Source: Pyrus communis
Taxonomy: Eukaryota; Streptophyta; Magnoliopsida; Rosales; Rosaceae
Reading direction: 5' to 3'
Length of the DNA stretch: 64,000 bases
NCBI RefSeq assembly: GCF_963583255.1
Contig: NC_084803.1
Span: forward strand, 9,878,122-9,942,121
Shown: one piece after another, positions 23,670 to 33,495 of the stretch
Layout of the letters: each line of letters opens with the position of its first letter
How positions within the stretch are numbered: the first letter of the stretch is position 1
Notes under the pieces: model-generated
Databases searched by the model: none
What the model saw: only the letters and a program-made list of their open reading frames with translations
What the model was told of the DNA's origin: nothing
Program-made: the position numbers and the translations under genes

Positions 23670-23940
23670 CATTACGATTTGCGAACTATAAGAACCAAGT
23701 TGCTGCTTACTTCAACAAGCGGATCAAGTTGAAAAGATTCAGGGTAGAAGAATGGGTATTGAGAAAGGTCATGGAAAACACAAAAGATTTGAATGCAAGG
23801 AAGCTTGAACGCATATGGGAAGGACCATACGAGGTGACCGAAGCCTTCAGAAAGGGAGCTTATAAACTCATGCACGTTGACACAGGTCAGTATGTGCTGC
23901 GCCCATAGAACGCAATTCATTTGAGAAAGTACCACATTTA
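23670..23940 (+). pseudogene. gypsy integrase C-terminal remnant
   Basis: In the frame running through 23682 one reads FANYKNQVAAYFNKRIK, then VEEWVLRKV, LERIWEGPYEV and AYKLMHVDTGQY, ending after a TAG stop with NAIHLRKYHI. This is the tail of a plant gypsy integrase. It follows gag almost directly, so the whole central pol has been deleted. Confidence 0.75.
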
Positions 23941-24114
23941 GCTTTTCGTGTTTATGTTTTCCATATTTAAATTTCTGTTTCCAGCAATGTTGAAGGGTAA
24001 ATCCCTTTTTGTCTTCCTTGCATGTCGAAGGGTGTATCCTTGGATGTCTGTTGACATCTCCCTATTGTTTGATAAATAAAGTTGCATTTCATTCAAAATC
24101 TTAAACCAAGGGAT

Positions 24115-24412
24115 GAGGATCGAATCAAGATAAAAAACATAAGATCGAGTGGGGAAAGAAAACCCAAGATCGAATGGGCAGAGACCCAATCAAGATCGAA
24201 AATCAAAGATCGAGTGGGAAAAGAAAACCCAAGATCGGATGGGCAGAGACCCAATCAAGATTGAGAATTTAAGATCGAGTGGGAAAAGAAAACCCAAGAT
24301 CGGATGGGCAGAGACCCAACCAAGATCAGAAGTCTAAGATTGAGTGGGAAAAGAAAACCCAAGATCGAATGGGCAAAGACCCATCCAAGATCGAAAATCT
24401 GAGATCAAATAG
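24115..24412 (+). repeat. About 64-bp tandem repeat in the gypsy element
   Basis: Roughly five units of AAGATCGAGTGGGAAAAG...AACCCAAGATCGGATGGGCAG... with a period near 64 bp. They keep a frame open that reads like a basic repeat protein, but this is fully explained by the repeat. A purine/poly-A run follows at 24413-24439. Confidence 0.85.
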
Positions 24413-24652
24413 GTAAAAAAAAAAAAAAAAAAAAAAAACGATGAAGACAAATATGGTCTCTCTAATGCACGGTTGCTAGTGGTACCGACTAAATTCTTTT
24501 TTTATAAATATATTTATAAAGGGAGAGAGTGAGAGAAGCAAGTGTGTCGGTATATATATTGATATATGTATGTATAGGCGTGCAGATTAGATGTGCCGAC
24601 TAGGTGTGCAACCTAGCATTGTGGATTATATGTGTGAGCAGGAAATATACAT

Positions 24653-24658
<6 letters not shown>

Positions 24659-24710
<52 letters not shown>

Positions 24711-24729
24711 TGTGTGTGTGTGTGTGTGA
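24659..24729. repeat. Compound microsatellite
   Basis: (TA)n, then (TGTA)n, then (TG)n in direct succession. This is likely hypervariable between individuals. Confidence 0.9.
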
Positions 24730-24800
24730 ATCAGGTAAAAGTGTATGTAGGTGTGCAGACAAGATGGGATAGAGATCTATATAATAAATACGATATAGGT

Positions 24801-25320
24801 GTCAGTCCACTTTCGTAACGTGTTAGTCCTCATTCGTAAGTTCTCGTTCGTAAATCAAGTCAACGTGTCAGTCCTCACTCATAAATCCTCGTTCGAAAAT
24901 CATAGTGGAAAGATCTTATTCGTAACGAAACGAAGGCTTAGGTACATATATGTATAGCCTGTCAGACAACCTACTCAGTTAAATTTCGTCAGTTCGTAAG
25001 ATGTCAGTCCACTTTCGTAACGTGTTAGTCCTCGTTCGTAAATCATGTCAACGTGTTAGTCCTCACTCGTAAATCCTCGTTCGAAAATCATAGTGGGAAG
25101 ATCTTATTCTTAATGAAACGAAGGCATAGGTACATATATGTATAACCTATCAGACAACCTACTCAGTTAAAGTTCGTCAGTTTGTAAGATGTCAGTCCAC
25201 TTTCGTAATGTGTTAGTTTCTTAAGTTCTCGTTCATAAATCCTCGTTCGAAAATCATAGTGGGAAGATGTCAGCCTTTATTCGTAACAAAACGAAGGCTT
25301 CAGTAAATTTACCTTCAGTA
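24801..25320. repeat. About 190-200-bp tandem repeat in the gypsy element
   Basis: GTCAGTCCACTTTCGTAA recurs at 24801, 25003 and 25191, giving periods of 202 and 188 bp. Sub-motifs such as CCTCGTTCG and AGTCCTCA repeat within each unit. No coding is seen. Confidence 0.85.
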
Positions 25321-25475
25321 AATTTATTCTTAGAAAAAGAAAATTCCACAAATTTGGCCTTAGTAAAAAGTGATTCAAGTTTAGCTTGGCTTAAAGAGTG
25401 TAGTTTCAAGGCCCGATGAGATCGAAAAACTCAGTTTTCCCTTATTTCACATGCGTAAAAAGGGGAAAAAGGCAC

Positions 25476-25975
25476 TGTGGGAGGATAAAATCTGGTTTCG
25501 ACTCATGGGCCACTACCAATCATCTAATGGGAAAGTCTTGTGCAAGGTAAAAAGCCCATAAGAAATATACAGACGCAAGGGAACGTGCTTAGATAACTAC
25601 CCCACTACGAAGGAGAAGTGGGAGAGGGCGACAGGTCGTGGCACTTGTTCCCAAAGCATGCAGTCATATGACAGATGACCACTAAAGAAGTGGGAAATGA
25701 GGATTGGTCGTGGTGCTTGATCCTCAAGCATGCAATCCTATAAATAGGGAGAAGAACCAAAGAACAAGGGATGTAATCAGAACCCGAGAAAATCGAGAGA
25801 ATAGAAAATCAATCGACTGACTTGAGCGTCGGAGTATTTCTTGCAGTTACTACCCGGGCAAGCTACAAAAGAAGACTATTCGGGGGCATCTCTAGCGAAG
25901 GATTCGGCGAACGTGAGGATTGCGGTCAACGAATCTGTGGAGGCATTTCTTCTTGTGAGAAATCTCGCTCCAACA
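25476..25975 (+). repeat. 3' LTR of the gypsy derivative
   Basis: This 500-bp LTR starts TGTGGGAGGATAAAATCTGG and ends CTCCAACA, next to the GTGAT duplication. By eye it is very similar to the 5' LTR, far more so than the two copia A LTRs are to each other, so this element is younger than its host. Confidence 0.85.
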
Positions 25976-26168
25976 GTGATGTGTGTTGCTTCTTGTCTCG
26001 GTTTACTACTACGTAGAACAATCCAATATCTTCCATATCCACTGTGTCACCAAGTAAATCCTATAAGTATTCACTAGGGTAGGTTCAAGTCTAAAAGGCA
26101 CCTCTCCTGATGCATCTCTTGTCCGCCCGTACTCTCAAATTCTTCCTAAATTTTCATTCATGTGGGAG

Positions 26169-26775
26169 ATTGTTAGAAATTATATATTATAATATGTAAT
26201 ATTGTAATATATATATATATATAATTTAATAATTGAATGGAAAATAGTGTTAACCGTATTTATTAGAAATGTTATGTTGTTTAGGTGCATTCCCTTGATA
26301 GATGATGTATAGTTATAGATGAAAAGTTACATCTCTTTAATAAGTAGTAATTGGGTTCTATATAAACCCATGAAACCATTATCATTAAAAAGTAGAAAAT
26401 TAGAGTTAATTTTTATTTTTGAGAAATAGGGTTTCCCCACTTTGTTTCTCTTATTCTTCGTTTGTCAAATTCTGAGTCGTGTCTTGAGAGTACAGAATAT
26501 ATAAAGTTCGTCAAAGACCGAAGATTGAAGTGCTTTGACTTCAGATTATAGATTGTAGAATCTTGGGAGACTGACGTCTACCGAACTACAAGCATAAGAG
26601 TAGGGACGAAATTTTGTCTTTGGGACATTGCATTTATGCAAGCCTCAATCTCCAAGTTTGTTAATATTTCTTTCTCCCTAGTTGTTTATAATCTTATACA
26701 TAATTGATGTTGTGATTTTATTTATGATTATTATCATTGGAATTCTTATGTTATTTTCATATTTTCTAATACTAC
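26169..26775 (+). repeat. LTR-like sequence with polypurine tract
   Basis: GTGGGAGAT just before TGTTAGAAATTATATATT looks like a polypurine tract plus LTR start, and TTTTCTAATA near 26772 could be the matching degenerate end. TTCTATATAAACCCATG near 26346 is a good TATA region. No second copy of this LTR is in the window, so the assignment is tentative. The copia coding sequence resumes near 26796 (TATGATATTGC...). Confidence 0.45.
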
Positions 26776-27147
26776 TTCCACATGGTGTTGCTTGTTATGA
26801 TATTGCAATTAGGAAGTTGGTTTTATCAAGACATGTTATTCATGATGAGACATAGTATTGTCACAAAATACAAGTACGGCTCCAATTATTGTTTACTTGC
26901 CATGTTATGGGGTTAATTTAAATATAGGTTCTTCTTCTTCAAACTTGGTTCAATTTGCATCTCAATAAGTTGTTAGAGGTGTTTTAGAGACTAATTCACA
27001 GGATCTCAGCTTCTCTCTCAATTGTTTATCTTCTTCTACTCCTCCAACATTTTCTCAAGGTACATTATCATTGTTGCATGTTCACAATACTTCACAATTA
27101 GAGGTATTGTTTCCTATCTATTCCTCCCCATCCTCTATTGAGGCTGG

Positions 27148-28752
27148 TCATCCTATGGTTATAAGAATGAAGTCGGGTGCAATTGATAAAAAAATCAGTG
27201 GTAAATTGCAATGCACGAAAAGTTTAATGCTCTTAAGGCTATAAAAAACTTGGCATTTGGTACCTCATCCACTTTACAGGTCCATTATTGGTAGTAAGTG
27301 AGTTTATAGAATCAAGAAAAATCATGATTGAAGTGTATCTAGAAATAAAGGTAAACTCGTGGCTCAAGGTTCTTCTTAAGAACAAGGTCTTGGTTATTTT
27401 GAAACTTTCAGTCCAGTGGTAAGACATACCATTGTGGGACTCATTTTTTCTTTAGCAGCCATACATAAAGGGGAATTGAGGCAATTAGACATTAAGAATG
27501 CATTCTTGCATGGTGAATTGCATGAGAAGGTATATATGAAACAACCTTAGGGTTTTATTGATCCATCTAAACCCAATTATGTGTGCTGGTTAGTCAAGTC
27601 CCTATATGGTCTCAAACAAGCACTAAGAGCTTGGAATTCAAAATTTACAAGTTACTCACCCATTCTGGGATTATAAGCATCTAATACAAGTTTGTTTGCT
27701 AAGAATGATGTTCAGGATGCCATTGTCTTGTTAATGATGCTTAGGATGTCATTGTCTTGTTACTTTATATGGATGATATAAGCCTTACTGGATCCAATGC
27801 TACAAAAGTTCAGAATATTATCAAGATTTGGCTGGAGTGTTTAATCTAAATGATATGTGTAGACTTACCTATTTTCTTCATCTACAAATTCATTATAGAG
27901 ACAATAGTGATTAACAAATCAATCTAAGTTTGTCAAATTAAAATCTCATTCATAAAGCTGAAATTGAGTCTTGCAAGCCTACTACTACTCCATGTAAGCC
28001 TCACGATCAACTTTTGATTATTGAATGCAAGTCTTTGTATGATTCTACATTGTATAGAAGTTTGGTTGGTTCACTCCAGCATTTGACTTTTACAAGACCT
28101 GATATAGCATTTAGTGTCAATTCACTTTGCCAATTTATTACAACTCCAGCAGATTCTCATTTTGGTTATGTTAAAGAATTCTCATATATCTCCAGGGTAC
28201 TCCAAAATGTGGAATCACTTACTCTTTTCTAATACAGACATTCATTTAACTGCATTCTCTTATTCTGATTGGGTTGTTGATTTTAATACAAGAAGGTCAG
28301 TCATTGGTTATGTGGTTTATCTTGGCAATAATCCAATTTTAAGGCAACCAAAGAAACAAACCTTAGTGTCAAGAAACTCTACTAAGGTAGAGTATAAGGC
28401 ATTAGCACATATTGCAGCAAATGTTGCTTGGATTAGATTGTTGTTTAAGGATTTAAGAGTTGTGTTGTCTAATCCTCCAATCATTTATTGTGATAATATG
28501 TCAGCCATTGCATTAAGTGCAAATCTTGTTTATCATTCCAAAATCAAACACCTTGACACTAACTATCATTTTGTCAGGGAAAGGGTTCATAAAGGTGATC
28601 TTTTGGTTCAATATTTGCCTACTAATGAAGAGACAACAAATGTTATTACCAAAGGCCTCCATACTCCTACTTTTAATCGACATTGTTTCAATCTCAAACT
28701 TGGTTATATATCCCAGTTGGGATTAAGGGAGATGTTGACTTATATTGAGTAA
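27148..28752 (+). pseudogene. copia reverse transcriptase and RNase H remnant
   Basis: RMKSGAIDKK (about 27166) opens the copia RVT_2 domain. LRQLDIKNAFLHGELHEKVY (about 27480) and SLYGLKQALRAWNSKF (about 27600) follow. LYMDDI (about 27763) stands where the catalytic YVDD motif belongs. RNase H includes FSYSDW, QTLVSRNSTKVEYKAL and VITKGL, and its frame runs open to 28752, just into the 3' LTR. Frameshifts and stops (for example at 27239, 27379 and 27550) break it into pieces. Confidence 0.8.
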
Positions 28753-29013
28753 TAAGGAATGCCATTTCATCGTTAGTATGGATAGGATTGGATTAAGATG
28801 AGATTGCTATGTCATTACTAGCTTGGCTAGAGTTAGATTGGCTTAGAATGCAAGAAAGGTGGTTATGCTTGTATAAAAGAGTGGATAGAGGTCATTTGTA
28901 CATACTGTTGAATTGATGCAAATACATAAATCTCTTTCTTCTTCTCTGCGCTTTCTTGATATCATTTCTCTTGCTTGAGTTCTTCTACATGTTCTAATTA
29001 AGTACTGTTAAGA
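28733..29013 (+). repeat. 3' LTR of the decayed copia element
   Basis: This 281-bp LTR starts TGTTGACTTATATTG and carries GTATAAAAGAG (about 28870) as a TATA region. It ends GTTAAGA before TAATA. It is shorter than the 5' LTR and clearly diverged from it. Confidence 0.75.
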
Positions 29014-29018
29014 TAATA

Positions 29019-30043
29019 TAAATTAATATATTTGTAATTTGAGTTAGGGTTGTAGGTTTTGCAGATGGAAGTATATTAGGTTTAGAAAAAGTAGATATTA
29101 ATTTATCTCTAATACTTAAATAAATAAATAAATGAGTATAAAAGAAATAACAATGGAGTGAAAAAAATAATGTACTCAAGCTAATGACCATGTTGATTTT
29201 TGGACCCAAATCTTAGATGCCCCTACAATTTTATATCCATCCAAGAGTGTGCATTGCATGCCATATCGAATTTAGAAAATAATGGCTAAAAATGAAGCAA
29301 AGACGTATCAGTTGGTTATGCTGAGCAAGAATACTATTTGTATGTAGTACACACAAAACTAACTTGTTTTCTGACACATCTCTAGTATATGTAAACAATA
29401 TTATTGTATATTAGACCTTCCAGTATTAGAGAATGCAGGTTTGTGGATACAAATAGTATACCAAATGGTCCAAACGAAAATCATGCCAAGAATATTGGTA
29501 AATTAGTTTGATCATCTAAAGCATCTAATTAAATATGACATCATGCCATTAAAAAATTGTTGCCCCGCCGAGTGATTAGGAGGTCGTTAATTACCTGTAT
29601 AACGAAAAAGTGATGCTTGTATCTGACCTTTGTTAATTAGTTAGTTAATTACCTAGATTTAGCCGTCAATCATTTCTATTAATTAATAAAATAAAAAGAA
29701 CAACCTTTCTGAGTCTTAAGTAGTTCGGTTAATAACGTCTAACGTCTTCCGGTTCAATCTATGCTAAAAAGCCTGAATCGAAACTAATTAATATTTAGAT
29801 ACCAAAGCCGCCAAGTCGCAAAGCAAAAGGCCAAGTCGACTACTTCCTTTTTTTTGTCTCTCTTTATGTTTCCCTAGAAAAATACCCTTTTGTCTTGGTC
29901 TCATTGCCCGTTTGGCAAGAATCTCATACCAATTAAGCTTGGCTCGGATTCAACAAGAGTACGTCGAAGAAATAGCACAACGATTTTTCTTGATTTCCCC
30001 CACACCCTGATTTATAATTTTATCATACATTAATCCCTTCTTC
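29019..30043 (+). promoter_or_regulatory. Upstream region of array gene 4
   Basis: No gene is seen. From about 29230 the sequence is array 5' flank: CAGTTGGTTATGCTGAGCAA (29309), ATTACCTGTATAACGAAAAAG near 29591, GGTTAATAACGTCTAACGTC near 29728 (the ACGTCT piece doubled), GCCAAGTCGACTAC near 29831 and TTCTTGATTTCCCCC near 29987. Confidence 0.55.
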
Positions 30044-30051
30044 TATATAAA
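30044..30051 (+). promoter_or_regulatory. TATA box of array gene 4
   Basis: TATATAAA lies 102 bp before the first array-aligned ATG at 30153. Confidence 0.65.
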
Positions 30052-30152
30052 TGTTTTAGAGACCATGCAAAGGTTTCAACACACTCACTTAGCCCTCACT
30101 GCTCACTGCCTTCCACACAAAGTACTAAAATAGTTCCGGTTCAAGATTGAGA

Positions 30153-30437
30153 ATGTCTACCGCAGGAATTTCCGGGATGATGTTACAGTGCGTGTTTCAA
30201 GGAAGCCTGTCAATGCAGGACACCGAAATTGAGAGAAGGCCATATCATAAAAACTGCGGTTGTGCTCTACACTCCAACGCTGGTGTTTGCTCGAATGCTT
30301 GCCAAAGGAACTTTTCCTTTCCCAAGAAACAGTCGTGGAGCGATGGCACCCTGTGCATGCAGGCTTCGGCAACTTCCAAACTCTTCTTGTTGGCGACATG
30401 TCCACTCTCACATCCACAGTCGGTAGACAAAATATGA
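30153..30437 (+). CDS. Array gene 4: family member with frameshifted tail
   Basis: This 94-residue ORF starts at the ATG aligned with the family. The core is complete: MMLQCVFQGSLSM (Glu16 changed to Gln), IERRPYHKNCGCALH, GVCSNACQRN and FPKKQSW. All six usual cysteines are present. After ASATSK one A is missing relative to gene 8 (CCAAACTC for CCAAAACTC), so the usual tail LVGDMSTLT is replaced by LFLLATCPLSHPQSVDKI and ends early. The lost tail is still readable in the neighbouring frame to about 30475. It may be functional if the tail is dispensable. Closest relative is gene 8. Confidence 0.65.
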   Translation: MSTAGISGMMLQCVFQGSLSMQDTEIERRPYHKNCGCALHSNAGVCSNACQRNFSFPKKQSWSDGTLCMQASATSKLFLLATCPLSHPQSVDKI

Positions 30438-33040
30438 ATGGGATTCATAATTTGGCCTTGTCAAACAGACGGTAGATAGAGGTTTTCTGAGGCTGCCTTC
30501 ATCATGCAATGATTACAGATGAGTTAGAAGAAATTATTAGGAAGTGAGAAACAATTTTAATAGTTAGTTTCTCATCTTATTCTTGTCCTAGTAGTACCCC
30601 ATCACTATTGGTACTCAAGATCAAAATGATTTTTGAGGATTTGGTACTTGTGGGTTAATTTCTTCTACCTTCATCCGTGTAAGCCTGCGGGGTACACATT
30701 CCTCCTGTAATTAAACATTGTCACATTCTTCACCAAAAAAAAAAAAAAAAAAAAAAACATTGTCACATTTCTCTCAAGTTTGAATACAACTACTGAAACT
30801 GCAAACATACAACAGACCTGTTCCAATATACTCGAGAGCCGGGCTGTCCGAGTTCATATGCTCCTCTTCCTGATTCTTCAGTCGCTCTTTTTATTTTCAG
30901 TGATACATCCAGTTAAGTATTTTCTTTTCGGAAGATACCTGTAGAAGTCGGTGACATGTCCATGTCCCAATGGTAACAGAGAAAGTATGAATGTGGTTCC
31001 AGACTCGTCATTGTAACACAGACGATAGATAGAGAATTTCAGAGGCTAGCTTGATCATTTGAAGATTAAGGGTGAGTCAGAAGAAGTCCAAATGTTAATT
31101 AGAAAGTGAGAAGCAATTTTAACTTTTAGTTTCTCATGACCTTATTTTCGTCCTCAATTAGTAATCGAGATCAAATTTTGAGGAATTAGTGTTTGTGGGT
31201 TAGTTTAAATTCCACAGAGTACATATGCCTTTTGTAATTAAACATTGTCACCTTTGCTCCATGCAACTGAAGCTGTATACAACAAAGCTGCCTGAGTTCG
31301 TAACTGCATTTATATGCATTATTTCATAGGTCATTTAAGAAAATGTATGTGTGAACAAAATGCAGGACTTCTATTGTTCTATGTAACTATAGGCAAAATG
31401 AGGAGATAGGAAAACTCGATTCATTTCGTTTATTTTTATGTATCTTTTAGTTGAATATATGGAGAAGAATTGGTGACTACGCTATACGTACAAAGACGAC
31501 CGATGGTGTCAAATTGATGCTATAGCATTCTAATAGATACCATCAAGAGGAGAAGGCAGGTTTTCTTGAACACTTTGACGGTTTTTACTTTTTGTTTTAT
31601 GTTTTCCTAACTAACGGAAAGAGAGAGAGAAAGAAGAGAGAGATAGAAACAAGAGTAGTTAAGAGAAAATGCCAACAAAGAAAAAAAACAAAGACAAGAG
31701 AAGATGAAAATTGAATAGAATAAAAAAAATGAACGTTTAAAATATCCTAATTTTCCTTACCAAAAAGATTGTGTATATTTATTTTTCGCATCTTTCGCCC
31801 AAAAAAATTCTTTAATGGAGTCAGACAAAGCAACCATCTCTCACTCCGTCTCAATACTATTGAGAAAATGATGTTCTGCTCTATAATCTGCATTCCCACC
31901 AGCAGTATGTACTATTTCCCAATAATTTCTTCTGCTACAAAAGCAGTCAATATATGCGAAGCACGAGTACATGGCAGACAAAACTATTGCAAGATTGTGT
32001 ATTTTTTTTAACAAGTCCGGAGAGTGATGTAATATGAACCCGAATCATATGAGGAGTTTGCTCATCTAGCTAAAGCAGACAAGTGAAAACTAGCTTGTTG
32101 ATTTGGGTGTTCTAAAATCTAATACAACAGTTGAGTTGATCAAAAGGGCAACTCAAGAGTCAATATATGCGAAGCACAAGTACATGGCGGTACTCCTGCA
32201 TTTTTGAAAATTTTATTATCAATTGGATCTTATACGAAGCTGTAACTGTAGTTACTACATATAATGGACCACGACATCAGATCTTTCGACAGAAAAGAGA
32301 TAACGTGTATAAACACCCAGAGAGAGAACGACCCCAGCAAATAGTAGCCGATTATTTTTTAATCAAATTTTCTAACCAATACAAGGTTTTCTCTAGGTTT
32401 TGATGCTAAATAATAACCATGGAATCAAAGACTGATATGGGCAGTGCAGAACTATCGACAAAAATTCGACAAACAGAATTGTAGTTAACACAAAAATGCA
32501 CCCTCTCAACTCTAACTGATGCAAACTAATATAATAATGTCAGATCGTATAACGATATTTACGTTTCCATGTGAAGGATTACTATGTAGTTTACTTGTAT
32601 AACGAAAACTGATGCTTGAATGAGACCTATCTGTTAGTTATTTGCATTGAATCAATCGTCAAACAAGGCCTAATAATAAAATGAGCAGCCTCTTCTAACT
32701 GGTTAGGTAAATAACGCATTGTTAAATAAATGCGCTAACAGCCTCAGACTAAACTAATTAGTACTTAGATTCCGAAGCCAAGCCACGAATTGGAAAGCCA
32801 AGTCGAATGCTTCTCTTAGTCTTTTGTACGATCTCTCTGTGTTTAGAAAAACTAGGGCAATAAACAAAGTTGAATCAAAATAGCCCTAGAAAGAATCGCT
32901 TTGTCTCACTCTTCGTTCCACTTTGGCAAGAATCCCATACCTAACTTTTCCCGTGTTCAACAAGAGTACGTACGAGCAATAGCACAAATATTTTTCTTGA
33001 TTTCCCCCACAAAGATTTAGCACACATTGATTCCCTCTTG
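30438..33040. other. Spacer between genes 4 and 5
   Basis: No intact gene is seen. It contains the 3' flank of gene 4, a poly-A run at about 30735-30757, a stray 3' gene fragment at 30952-31180 and AT-rich 3' flank. From about 31900 come two copies of the sequence around CAATATATGCGAAGCAC (31948 and 32161). These are followed by the upstream modules of gene 5 (ATCAGATCTTTCGAC near 32276, TTACTTGTATAACGAAAAC near 32591, GTTAGGTAAATAACGC near 32702). Confidence 0.55.
30952..31180 (+). pseudogene. Stray 3' fragment of an array gene
   Basis: GTCGGTGACATGTCCATGTC matches the tail of genes 3 and 6. It is followed by a degenerate AACAGAGAAAGT...ACAGACGATAGATAGAG and the usual 3' flank (CAGAGGCTAGCTTGATCAT, GAAGCAATTTTAA). 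There is no 5' half or ATG. It abuts GAAGATACCTGTAGAAGTC, which in the gene 8 unit (41570) continues into spacer, so the fragment was joined here by recombination. Confidence 0.75.
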
Positions 33041-33048
33041 TATATAAA
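33041..33048 (+). promoter_or_regulatory. TATA box of array gene 5
   Basis: TATATAAA lies 134 bp before the ATG at 33175, in the conserved CCCTCTTG context. Confidence 0.7.
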
Positions 33049-33174
33049 TGTTTCAGAAAGCATGCAGAATTTTCAACACACTCAAACATATATAACACAA
33101 GTCCTACACAAACACTTAATTAAGCTACTCAGCATACACCACTCACAACCTTTCACATTAACTAGTACAAGAGA

Positions 33175-33495
33175 ATGTCTAGCACAGGAGTTACCGCGAT
33201 GATGTTTCAGTGTGTGTTTGAAGGAAGCCTGTCAATGCAAGACACCGAAATTGAACGAAGGCCATACCATAAGAACTGCAGTTGCGCTCTCCACTCCAAG
33301 TCTGGTGTTTGCTCCAACGCTTGTCAGCGAAACCTTTCCTTTCCAAAGAAACAGTTAGGGACCAATCTTTCCTTATGCATGCAGGCTATTGCAACAACTT
33401 CCAAATTGTCTTCTGCTCTTGTCACATCTACAACCACCGGAAACAGCGAAAGTGTGACTGGGGTTCATAATACGGCCTTGTCACGGAGGCAATAG
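33175..33495 (+). CDS. Array gene 5: small plant protein, function unknown
   Basis: This full-length intronless member has 106 residues. All six family cysteines are present (13, 35, 37, 46, 50, 68), and the core VFEGSLSM, IERRPYHKNCSCALH and GVCSNACQRN is perfect. One oddity is that the nearly invariant KKQSW is KKQLG, so the tryptophan is lost. The tail TSTTTGNSESVTG, VHNTALS places it with genes 1 and 2. TATA box and upstream modules are intact. It is among the copies most likely to be functional; the function is unknown to me. Confidence 0.8.
   Translation: MSSTGVTAMMFQCVFEGSLSMQDTEIERRPYHKNCSCALHSKSGVCSNACQRNLSFPKKQLGTNLSLCMQAIATTSKLSSALVTSTTTGNSESVTGVHNTALSRRQ

Larger units (their letters stand above)
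22046..25975 (+). mobile_element. Ty3/gypsy deletion derivative (3.9 kb)
   Basis: LTRs at 22046-22543 (498 bp) and 25476-25975 (500 bp) are flanked by GTGAT duplications (22041-22045 and 25976-25980). GTTGGCGCCGTCTATGGG follows the 5' LTR, the usual sequence at this position in many plant gypsy elements. A purine tract AAAAAGGGGAAAAAGG precedes the 3' LTR. Inside are gag and then directly the C-terminal end of integrase. Protease, reverse transcriptase, RNase H and the integrase core are missing, so it can only move with helper proteins. Two tandem-repeat zones fill the 3' part. Confidence 0.85.
12730..29013 (+). mobile_element. Decayed Ty1/copia element with nested insertions
   Basis: The outer element has a 5' LTR at 12730-13046 and a 3' LTR at 28733-29013 with matching sequence (TGTTGACTTATATTG at both starts), flanked by TAATA (12725-12729 and 29014-29018). 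Primer-binding site-like TGGTACCAATCA follows the 5' LTR at 13047, and a purine run AAGGGAGA precedes the 3' LTR. Order is leader, gag (17807), integrase (19291-20073), reverse transcriptase (27148), RNase H (to 28752), which is copia order. Insertions inside it are an hAT element (13464-17744) and a complex block (about 20074-26790). All coding parts carry stops or frameshifts, so it is an old, dead copy. Confidence 0.8.

Noticed and set aside
24082..24337. ORFs encoding a repeated basic peptide.
   Set aside because: They are fully explained by the 64-bp tandem repeat in a non-autonomous gypsy element.
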